From the NCBI GenBank assembly GCA_030039515.1, contig JASHVT010000145.1, positions 1 to 8,736 on the forward strand: a DNA stretch of 8,736 nucleotides, in the 5' to 3' direction. Source of the DNA: Nitrososphaerales archaeon. Its GTDB lineage: Archaea > Thermoproteota > Nitrososphaeria > Nitrososphaerales > Gagatemarchaeaceae. The stretch's first letter is position 1, and the number at the start of each line of letters is the position of its first letter. The notes below the pieces were generated by a model that ran no database searches, had not been told where the DNA came from, and worked only from the letters and a program-made list of their open reading frames with translations. A program made the position numbers and the translations under genes. Below are positions 1-5,985 of the stretch, in pieces.

Positions 1-2098
1 AGGGTACGACTACTCCTCCAAGTCCGTAGACGAGGGTGTTCCTCAAGAAGATCGTCATCGTCCCAGACGGCTTGAAGGCCACGCCTCTCATGGCGAGAGG
101 TATTAGGAGCGGGATTATGACCGCGTTGAATATGAGCGCGGATAGGACCGCGCTCTGGAGACCGAGGTGGAGTATGTTGAGGTCCTCGAGCTGGGGACGC
201 GTGGCGGCGAAGATAACGGGGACGATCGCGAAGTATTTTGCGACGTCGTTCGCTATACTGAACGCGGTCACCGACCCCCTGGTCATTAGAAGCTGCTTGC
301 CCAACATCACAACCTCGATTATCTTCGCGGGATTGGACTCGAGGTCGACCATGTTCGCAGCCTCCTTCGCCGGCTCGGTCCCCGAGTTCATCGCCAGGCC
401 TATGTCGGCGGCCGCAAGCGCGGGCGCGTCGTTGGTGCCGTCGCCGATCATGGCCACAATCCTTGACTGGGCCTGCTCCTTCTGGACCACCGCGTACTTG
501 TCGGCGGGCTTCGCCTGAGGGACGTACTCCTCTATCTCGACCTCGCTTGCGATGCTCTTGGCTGTGAGGGGCTGGTCGCCCGTGATCATCACCGGCCTTA
601 TCCCCATCGCCTTCACAGACAGGATCTTCTCCTTGATGCCAGGCTTCAACGTGTCCCTGAGCCTGACGAAGCCCAGAAGCTGGCCGTTCCTCGAGACGGC
701 CATGGGCGTGTCGCCGGCGGCGGAGATCGACTCGACGACCTGGTCGAACTCGGGAGGGATGGCCGCGATGCTCCTTATCGCATCCGGTGCGCCCTTGATG
801 ATCTCCATGTCGGCGGACGACTCTGCCGTACTGGAGTCGGCCTGCTTCCTGCTTATCCTTCCTCCTCTGTCCATCTCCTTGCCCCCCTTGGGGAGAGAGA
901 ATCCTTGCGACGCGGTGAGGAGGACGCCGCTGGTGCGGGTAGTGGCTGAGAACTCGTAGACCTTGGACCTGGCCAGCGAGTTGAGCTCCTTGGGGATGGA
1001 ACCCTTCTCGTAGGCCAGCCTGACCACGCTCCTGCCTTCGGGCGTGTCGTCGTACCAGGAGGAGAGGAAGGCCGCTTCGCCCACCTCGCGCGAGCTGTGC
1101 GCCCCTACGGGAATGAACTCCGCGGCCTGCCTGTTGCCGACGGTGATGGTCCCGGTCTTGTCAAGGAGGATGACGTCGGCGTCTCCGGCCGCCTCGATGG
1201 ACTTGCCTGACTTGGCTATGACCTTCCTACCATAGAGCCTCGACATGCCTGAGAGACCTATCGCTGGCAGGAGCGCCCCGATGGTGGTGGGGAGAAGGCA
1301 GACATAGAGTGCTATCATCACCGACAGGTCTCCGCCGAGGCCCACAGCGACTGAGAGCCACGCGAGCGTGACGATGATTATCGTGAATATGGCTGTAAGC
1401 CCGATCAGGACCATCGTCACCGCCTGCTCGTTAGGCGTCTTGGGCCTCTTGGCCGCCTCTACCATCTTGATCATCTTGTTGATGTATGACTCTTCCGGGT
1501 CGACTGTCACTCTCGCGACCATCGAGTCGCTGACCACCCTGGCCCCTCCTATCAGGACGTCGCCTGGCGCCTTTCTTACCGGCGCGGACTCGCCGGTGAC
1601 CAGAGACTCGTCGAGCATCGCTATGCCCTCCAGCACCTCCGCGTCGATGGGAACGAGGTCCCCCTTCTCCAGCCTGATCGTGTCCCCTCTCCGGAGCGAC
1701 GATGATGGGGTGGGGACGACCCTCTCAGACCAGTCCTCCCTTACCACCTTCTTCGTCAGAACTTCGCTTTCAAGCCTTCTGAGGCTCTTTGCGGTGTTCC
1801 TCGCCTGTTGCTCCGCGAGCGCGTCGGAGAGGGTGCTGAACCACACCGTGACCAGGAGGATCGCCGCGACCTCCACATAGAACACCACGTCACCCGGGCT
1901 CGAAAGAGGCTCGAAGACGGCTGGATCTATCGCCATGGCCGACACTATGAAGAAGGTGAGCTCTACGATGAACATGACCGGATTCGACAACAGCGACCGG
2001 GGGTTCAGCCGCAGGAACGAGTCCCAGAGGACCCTGGTCAGCTGGCGAGTCCGCTCTTGGCGAGTCGGCGCGGCGCCCGGCACCGGCGAGCTAGCCAA
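1..2098 (-). CDS. kdpB: KdpB, potassium-transporting P-type ATPase catalytic subunit (3' end cut off by window edge)
   Basis: This is the ATP-hydrolysing subunit of the high-affinity Kdp K+ uptake complex, a membrane P-type ATPase that drives K+ through KdpA. The minus-strand reading frame is open from 2098 to the window edge (699 codons). The visible end, YGLGGVVVP, matches the KdpB C-terminus about 17 residues before its usual stop. Seen in order: early membrane segments; TGES of the actuator domain at residues 168-171; LLPTTIG in the membrane ion path; DKTGT with the phosphorylated Asp at residue 313; FSATTR at 383-388 and KGAPDAI from 435 in the nucleotide-binding domain; and GDGTNDAPAL from 552. 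The E. coli counterparts are D307, F377 and K395, so the spacing between the last two is about 34 residues longer here. I chose the TTG start at 2098 because AGGTGA lies 6 bases upstream. It overlaps the kdpA stop by 8 bases, which suggests translational coupling. GTG at 2083 is an alternative. kdpC is expected further left. The identity is very secure. Confidence 0.97.
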   Translation of the reverse strand, partial: MASSPVPGAAPTRQERTRQLTRVLWDSFLRLNPRSLLSNPVMFIVELTFFIVSAMAIDPAVFEPLSSPGDVVFYVEVAAILLVTVWFSTLSDALAEQQARNTAKSLRRLESEVLTKKVVREDWSERVVPTPSSSLRRGDTIRLEKGDLVPIDAEVLEGIAMLDESLVTGESAPVRKAPGDVLIGGARVVSDSMVARVTVDPEESYINKMIKMVEAAKRPKTPNEQAVTMVLIGLTAIFTIIIVTLAWLSVAVGLGGDLSVMIALYVCLLPTTIGALLPAIGLSGMSRLYGRKVIAKSGKSIEAAGDADVILLDKTGTITVGNRQAAEFIPVGAHSSREVGEAAFLSSWYDDTPEGRSVVRLAYEKGSIPKELNSLARSKVYEFSATTRTSGVLLTASQGFSLPKGGKEMDRGGRISRKQADSSTAESSADMEIIKGAPDAIRSIAAIPPEFDQVVESISAAGDTPMAVSRNGQLLGFVRLRDTLKPGIKEKILSVKAMGIRPVMITGDQPLTAKSIASEVEIEEYVPQAKPADKYAVVQKEQAQSRIVAMIGDGTNDAPALAAADIGLAMNSGTEPAKEAANMVDLESNPAKIIEVVMLGKQLLMTRGSVTAFSIANDVAKYFAIVPVIFAATRPQLEDLNILHLGLQSAVLSALIFNAVIIPLLIPLAMRGVAFKPSGTMTIFLRNTLVYGLGGVVVP
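806..904 (-). other. Polar insertion in the KdpB nucleotide-binding domain
   Basis: Within kdpB, residues about 399-431 separate the FSATTRTSG segment from the KGAPDAI segment. In E. coli KdpB the equivalent Phe377 and Lys395 are 18 residues apart; here Phe383 and Lys435 are 52 apart. The extra stretch is rich in Gly, Lys, Arg, Ser and Asp and has no hydrophobic core, so it is probably a surface loop. The reading frame continues through it without a stop, and base composition looks like the rest of the gene. The comparison with E. coli is from memory of that protein. Confidence 0.75.
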
Positions 2099-3752
2099 GG
2101 AAGTTCACCTGCCCGTGAAGATATTGGAGGATCGGCCCCAGCGCGAGGAACGGGAAGAACGTCAGCACGACGAGGATCAGGATGCTCGCAACGAGGACGG
2201 CTGCGAATAGCATGCTGTCGGTCTTCAGTCCGACTTCAGAGCTCCTCTTCCGACCGATCATCGAACCGCCCATCGCCAGGAGAATCGCGATCGGCGCATA
2301 TCTCCCGATGAATATGACGACGGCGGTCGAGATGTTCCAGAAGGGCGTGTTCGCTGAACTACCGAAGAAGTCTGAGCCGTTGTTAGACGCGGCGCTCGTG
2401 AACTCGTACATGACCTGAGTAAAGCACGACGCGCTGAAGCCCCCGCAGATCTCCGTGGCCGCGTTCGTCGCGAAGGAGACCAGCGTGGGGATCAGGATGA
2501 TGATCGGGTGGATCAGGAACGCCACCATCACGAGCTTCACGTCTCTTGCGGTGATCTTCATCCCTAGGTACTCCGGCGTCCTTCCTGACATGAGGCCGAC
2601 GACGAACACCGTTATCACGATGAACATTATCATGTACATCAGGCCCACCCCCTTCCCTCCTGGCGTAGCCTGGATCAGCATCCCCATGAAGGCAGCAAGT
2701 ATCGTCAAGGGATGCATCGCGTAGAGCGAGCTGTTGACGGACCCGGTCGTCACCGCGGTCGTGACTACCGTCCAGAAGGCTGAGAAGAAGCCCCCGAACC
2801 TCGTCTCTATCCCCGGGCCGGTCGGGATGGTCGGGATGAACCCGATTATCAGGTCGATCGCGAACAGCGAGTACGCGCCGACGAGGATCGGCCTGTACTC
2901 CTTCTCCTTCTCAGGCCCCAGAAGCTCGCCGAACACGAAGATCAGGGCGGTCGGGAGGAGGAGCATGAGGAAGATCTCGAAGACGTCGCTCACGGGGCTC
3001 GGGTTCTGAAGCGGATATGCCGAGTTCGCCCCGAAATATCCCCCTCCGTTCGTGCCCAGCTGCATGATCGACACAAGGGAAGCGATCGGGCCTATCAGGA
3101 TGGACTCAGAGGCGCCGGTGACGGTGGTCACAGTGTGGTACCCGCTAAGGCTCTGCGGGACCCCCATCGCCACGAGGACGACCGCGGCTATCAAGCACAG
3201 CGGGATCAGAAGCCTCGTCAGCGACCGCACGAAGTCGACGTAGAAGTTGCCGAGGTCCTTGGACCCCTTTACAAGGCAGCGGACCATCCCTACGCCCATG
3301 CAGATCCCGGTCGCCGCCGAGGTGAACTGCAGGAACTGTATCGCCGACATCTGGCTGAGATAGGAGAGGGTGGTCTCTCCCGCATAGTGCTGGAGGTTCG
3401 TGTTCGTCGCTATCGAGACGACGGTGTTCAGGGCGAGGTCCCATCGAAGGCCCGTGAACCCTTGAGGGTTCAGCGGGAGCTGGCCCTGGAACGTGAGGAT
3501 GACGAAGGCTACGGCCATCTGCGCTATGTTCACGAGCAGGCCGGAGAGGAAGTACTCCTTCCATCCCATCCCATGGGTCGGGTCTACGCCGACCAGCCTG
3601 TAGACGCCGTTCTCCACCGGGCTGAGGAACCTGTCCAGCCTGCTGGGCGCCCGAGTGAAGACGCCTGCGATGTAGGGCGCGATGAGTTTAGCGACTAGTA
3701 TCGTTACGGCAAGGATTGAAACGACATAGGCCGCATCCAGAATTGTGATCAT
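2091..3752 (-). CDS. kdpA: KdpA, potassium-binding and translocating channel subunit
   Basis: KdpA is the channel-like subunit of the Kdp complex. It selects K+ from outside and passes it to KdpB in the membrane. The product has 553 residues, close to E. coli KdpA (557), and is hydrophobic throughout, with about ten membrane segments. The four pore-loop motifs are visible: TNTNLQ at 117-122, TNGGGYFGANS at 234-244, TTGSVN at 335-340 and SNNGS at 456-460, followed by SANTPFWN. GRTPEYLG at 390-397 is another family signature. One oddity is GGKG at 365-368, where E. coli has GGVG. The ATG at 3752 is supported by GAGGAG at 3762-3767, 9 bases upstream. The gene lies 57 bases after the RAM-domain gene and overlaps kdpB, so all three are probably one transcript. 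I see no kdpF-like small hydrophobic ORF in front. Confidence 0.98.
   Translation of the reverse strand: MITILDAAYVVSILAVTILVAKLIAPYIAGVFTRAPSRLDRFLSPVENGVYRLVGVDPTHGMGWKEYFLSGLLVNIAQMAVAFVILTFQGQLPLNPQGFTGLRWDLALNTVVSIATNTNLQHYAGETTLSYLSQMSAIQFLQFTSAATGICMGVGMVRCLVKGSKDLGNFYVDFVRSLTRLLIPLCLIAAVVLVAMGVPQSLSGYHTVTTVTGASESILIGPIASLVSIMQLGTNGGGYFGANSAYPLQNPSPVSDVFEIFLMLLLPTALIFVFGELLGPEKEKEYRPILVGAYSLFAIDLIIGFIPTIPTGPGIETRFGGFFSAFWTVVTTAVTTGSVNSSLYAMHPLTILAAFMGMLIQATPGGKGVGLMYMIMFIVITVFVVGLMSGRTPEYLGMKITARDVKLVMVAFLIHPIIILIPTLVSFATNAATEICGGFSASCFTQVMYEFTSAASNNGSDFFGSSANTPFWNISTAVVIFIGRYAPIAILLAMGGSMIGRKRSSEVGLKTDSMLFAAVLVASILILVVLTFFPFLALGPILQYLHGQVNFLG
2105..2110 (-). promoter_or_regulatory. 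Ribosome-binding site of kdpB inside the kdpA 3' end
   Basis: AGGTGA on the minus strand matches the archaeal/bacterial anti-Shine-Dalgarno complement and lies 6 bases before the TTG at 2098. It sits in the last codons of kdpA and decides the unusual TTG start of kdpB. Confidence 0.65.
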
Positions 3753-3761
3753 TTTCTCGAA

Positions 3762-3767
3762 CTCCTC
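3762..3767 (-). promoter_or_regulatory. Ribosome-binding site of kdpA
   Basis: GAGGAG on the minus strand, 9 bases before the kdpA ATG. It fixes the start at 3752 and not at the out-of-frame ATG further upstream at about 3777. Confidence 0.7.
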
Positions 3768-3809
3768 TAGGGCTCATGGCGGTGGGCTTGTGGCTCCTTC
3801 CACATCTTC

Positions 3810-4106
3810 CTACTGAACTGGCGCGCGTGCGGCTTTCTTGCTGTTCTCGTCCGTCCGCGGTCCCTTGTGAGAGTGGAGCACGACCGAGGTAACGGTGCTC
3901 TTTACTCCCTTGATCTTCATCACCCTGTTCTTCAGGATGTCCCTGAACTCCTCGATGTCGTTGGCTGAGACGAGGCAGACAATGTCGAACTCGCCAGTAA
4001 CCTCGTACATCTCTTCCAGGTCCGGCAGCTCCTTGAGCGCGCTAACTACGTGATCCATCAGCGGCGAATCGACGAAAATGTTCACAAATGCGAGCAATCT
4101 GGGCAA
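3810..4106 (-). CDS. Stand-alone Lrp/AsnC-type ligand-binding (RAM) domain protein
   Basis: This 98-residue protein consists of only the C-terminal ligand-binding domain of Lrp/AsnC regulators. It has no helix-turn-helix, so it probably does not bind DNA by itself. The fold pattern is visible: a first beta strand (LLAFVNIFV, 4-12), a helix (SPLMDHVVSAL), the family signature EVTGEFDIVCLV at 35-46, a second helix (DIEEFRDILKN) and a last strand GVKSTVTSVVL at 67-77. A basic, probably disordered tail of about 20 residues follows. Such domains form dimers or octamers, bind small effectors such as amino acids, and can partner with full-length Lrp proteins. The start is TTG at 4106, with only a weak GATGA upstream; GTG at 4085 would cut into the first strand. 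It lies 57 bases ahead of kdpA on the same strand with no TATA box between them, so it is probably the first gene of the kdp transcript. A role in sensing for potassium uptake is inference from position. Confidence 0.85.
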   Translation of the reverse strand: MPRLLAFVNIFVDSPLMDHVVSALKELPDLEEMYEVTGEFDIVCLVSANDIEEFRDILKNRVMKIKGVKSTVTSVVLHSHKGPRTDENSKKAARAPVQ

Positions 4107-4143
4107 ATGATTTCATCGACGCTTGGGAGGCCGTTAAAAATCC

Positions 4144-4153
4144 TATATTTATA
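4144..4153 (-). promoter_or_regulatory. TATA-like box, probably for the RAM-kdpA-kdpB transcript
   Basis: TATATTTATA on the plus strand reads TATAAATATA on the minus strand. A minus-strand start site about 26 bases downstream would fall near 4122, giving a leader of about 16 bases before the TTG at 4106. Because the box is almost symmetric, it could also serve the plus strand, with a leader of about 78 bases. I see no clear BRE on either side to settle the direction. Confidence 0.5.
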
Positions 4154-4181
4154 CGTCGCTATCGTGATGCCGAGAAGCTCA

Positions 4182-4200
4182 CCCAAACGATTTTATTGGG
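4182..4200 (+). promoter_or_regulatory. Inverted repeat around a TATA-like box upstream of the radical SAM gene
   Basis: CCCAA at 4182-4186 and TTGGG at 4196-4200 form 5-base inverted arms, nine bases apart, around TTTTATT (4191-4197). A start site about 26 bases downstream would be near 4220, leaving about 34 bases of leader to the TTG at 4254. A repressor bound to the arms would cover the TATA box. The arms are short, so chance is possible. Confidence 0.35.
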
Positions 4201-4253
4201 CGGACGGACAGTCACTCTCCCAAATGAATGGGGTTTCCGAGGCGTCATAGGCT

Positions 4254-5927
4254 TTGGCGCGATATGTTCTGGTTTCCGACACCACGCTCTCTCATACCTA
4301 CAGAAACGTGCCGCTGCTCGACTTCATGGCCAGCGCTCCGACGAGCAAGCTCCCGGGCTCAATCTACTCGTTCATGAAGGGGCCTCCGCCTGCGTCGGTC
4401 AACGGAAGGGCGAAGTTCGCGCCCTATTCCCTCCGAAAGCTCGAAGGTGCGCTGCTGAAAGAGAACAGCCCCAAGGATGTCGTCGTAGTCCAGGAGACGC
4501 ACATACAGGACTTCGTCGACGAGGACACGGAGATCATCGGCGTGTCCACGATGGACCCGCTTGGTCTCGGCCCTCTGACCATGTCCTACAGCGTGTTCTT
4601 CGAGACCTCGGCCCCCGCATATGTGCACAAGGAGTTCAACGACCTCATGGAGCGGATAAACAGGATACGGAAGGGAAAGAAGGCGAAGCTGCTCGTAGGA
4701 GGGCCCGGAGTGTGGGAGCTCACCGTCCGCCCTGAAGAGCTGAACAAGAACAACATAGACTTCGCGTTCCAGGGAGAGGCGGACGACATAGCCTGCGACC
4801 TCTTCAGATACGTCGGCGAGGGCGGAGGCGAGAACACCGAGTTCTACAAGGGCTTCCAGACCTTCGACGAGCACTTCCACAAGAGCTGGATGTCGGACGA
4901 ACGGTTCATCTCGAGATATCAGTTTTCAAGGCAGTTTCCGACCTTGGATGAGATACCCGACATAGCAGGCCCGACCGTGAAGGGCATGGTCGAGGTCATG
5001 CGGGGATGCGGCATAGGGTGCGACTTCTGCGAGGTGACGCTGAGGCCGCTCAGATACTACCCTCCAGAGAGGGTCAGGAGAGAGATCCAGGTAAACCTCG
5101 CCGCGGCCATGACCAACGCCTGGCTGCACAGCGACGAATTCTTCGCGTATGAGCACGGTCGCAACTTCGTGCCTAACGAAGAGGCCCTGCTGGACCTGCT
5201 GACGACGGTGATGGGGACGAGAGGGATGGGCCACACCAACCCGACACACGGGAGGATCTCAATCCCGGCCGCCTACCCTGAGCTTATGGGGAAGATGGCG
5301 GCAGCCATCAGAGCCGGGCCAGACAACTGGATAGGCCTTCAGGTGGGCGTGGAGACGGGGAGCGACCGCCTCGCGCTGCTTCACATGCCGAACAAGACCC
5401 TCCCGCTCAAGGTCGGACCGGACGGTTCATGGTCGAGCATAGTCTGGAGCGGCACCAAGGTGATGAACGAGAACTACTGGCGCCCCGCGTTCACCGTGCA
5501 GGTGGGCCAGGCGGGCGAGACCCCCGAAGACAACTGGGAGACGGTCGCCCTCATCAACAAGATGAGCAACTCCACCCTTGACAACGGGAGGCCCTTCGAG
5601 TTCACCATAACGCCGATGCAGAACGTCCCCCTGGGCCACCTGAAGGCCAGGACATTCACCTCCATCAAGCTGAACGAGTCGCAGCTCGCGGTTTACTATG
5701 CCTGTTACAGGCACCTGGCGAAGATAGCCACAAGGAACGCCACCAACGCCTCCGACGACTCCAACGCCTTCATCAGGGCCGTGACCGGCGGCCTCATCGG
5801 GTTAGGAGGGTGGGCCATGTTCCGCGTAGTCAGCAGCATCTGCAAGAAAGGGGGACTCGACCTCGACAAGGCCGCCAACTACGGCTCTACTCGTTCGGTC
5901 ATCGAAGTCCCCATGATCACCCGATAG
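4254..5927 (+). CDS. Radical SAM protein with B12-binding-like N-terminal region
   Basis: This 557-residue protein is a radical S-adenosylmethionine enzyme of the B12-binding-domain type. The cluster motif CX3CX2C is clear at Cys252, Cys256 and Cys259 and would bind a [4Fe-4S] cluster that cleaves SAM. GVETGSDR at 365-372 fits the usual glycine/serine-containing SAM-contact strand. The preceding 230 residues look like a Rossmann-type cobalamin-binding region: VVVVQETH, IIGVSTMDPLG, LLVGGPG and FAFQGEAD, in the usual order. The classic DxHxxG motif for the lower cobalt ligand is absent, so cobalamin binding is uncertain or base-on. Residues 504-530 form a hydrophobic, glycine-rich segment that may touch the membrane. 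The start is TTG at 4254, since an in-frame stop lies at 4248-4250; the next in-frame ATG is 24 codons on and would remove conserved-looking sequence. The ribosome-binding site is weak. The substrate is unknown. It is 58 bases before the PEPCK-like gene. Confidence 0.9.
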   Translation: MARYVLVSDTTLSHTYRNVPLLDFMASAPTSKLPGSIYSFMKGPPPASVNGRAKFAPYSLRKLEGALLKENSPKDVVVVQETHIQDFVDEDTEIIGVSTMDPLGLGPLTMSYSVFFETSAPAYVHKEFNDLMERINRIRKGKKAKLLVGGPGVWELTVRPEELNKNNIDFAFQGEADDIACDLFRYVGEGGGENTEFYKGFQTFDEHFHKSWMSDERFISRYQFSRQFPTLDEIPDIAGPTVKGMVEVMRGCGIGCDFCEVTLRPLRYYPPERVRREIQVNLAAAMTNAWLHSDEFFAYEHGRNFVPNEEALLDLLTTVMGTRGMGHTNPTHGRISIPAAYPELMGKMAAAIRAGPDNWIGLQVGVETGSDRLALLHMPNKTLPLKVGPDGSWSSIVWSGTKVMNENYWRPAFTVQVGQAGETPEDNWETVALINKMSNSTLDNGRPFEFTITPMQNVPLGHLKARTFTSIKLNESQLAVYYACYRHLAKIATRNATNASDDSNAFIRAVTGGLIGLGGWAMFRVVSSICKKGGLDLDKAANYGSTRSVIEVPMITR

Positions 5928-5951
5928 TGCGCGCGACCGACTTCCTAACTG

Positions 5952-5957
5952 TTTTAA
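5952..5957 (+). promoter_or_regulatory. TATA-like box ahead of the PEPCK-like gene
   Basis: TTTTAA lies in the 58-base gap after the radical SAM gene, about 31 bases (centre) before TTG 5986 and 37 before ATG 5992. That spacing fits a leaderless or very short-leader archaeal transcript, and neither start has a Shine-Dalgarno sequence. The PEPCK-like gene may therefore have its own promoter in addition to read-through. Confidence 0.4.
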
Positions 5958-5985
5958 GGGCAGGAATTTCTGGCTGGTTTCCACC

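Larger units (their letters stand above)
4107..4253. promoter_or_regulatory. Divergent promoter region between the kdp transcript and the radical SAM gene
   Basis: This 147-base gap separates the TTG starts of two divergent genes and is the most AT-rich non-coding stretch in the window. It holds a near-symmetric TATA-like sequence at 4144-4153 and a second AT-rich box at 4191-4197 flanked by inverted CCCAA/TTGGG arms. A short near-palindrome, ATGATTTCAT, at 4107-4116 directly precedes the RAM-protein start. I see no RNA gene or coding frame here. Confidence 0.6.

Noticed and set aside
36..1880. Plus-strand open frames antisense to kdpB (for example 36-518, 552-959, 1368-1880)
   Set aside because: They run opposite a clear P-type ATPase reading frame with intact motifs, and their products are low-complexity and unlike any family; they are GC-driven shadows.
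3135..3698. Open frames of 139-187 residues within kdpA on both strands
   Set aside because: Products are rich in Arg, Pro and Glu with no recognisable domain, and kdpA explains the region fully.
3735..3777. Upstream ATG and short frame overlapping the start of kdpA
   Set aside because: No ribosome-binding site at a useful distance, product not hydrophobic (so not kdpF), and the GAGGAG site points to the kdpA ATG.
4088..4735. 215-residue plus-strand frame overlapping the start of the radical SAM gene
   Set aside because: It is out of frame with the radical SAM protein, has an Arg/Pro-rich shadow composition and covers the promoter gap.
5928..5985. Possible short precursor-peptide gene for the radical SAM enzyme
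   Set aside because: This gap, the 4107-4253 gap and the 7183-7250 gap hold no short frame with a credible start and ribosome-binding site, so a peptide-modification role has no direct support.
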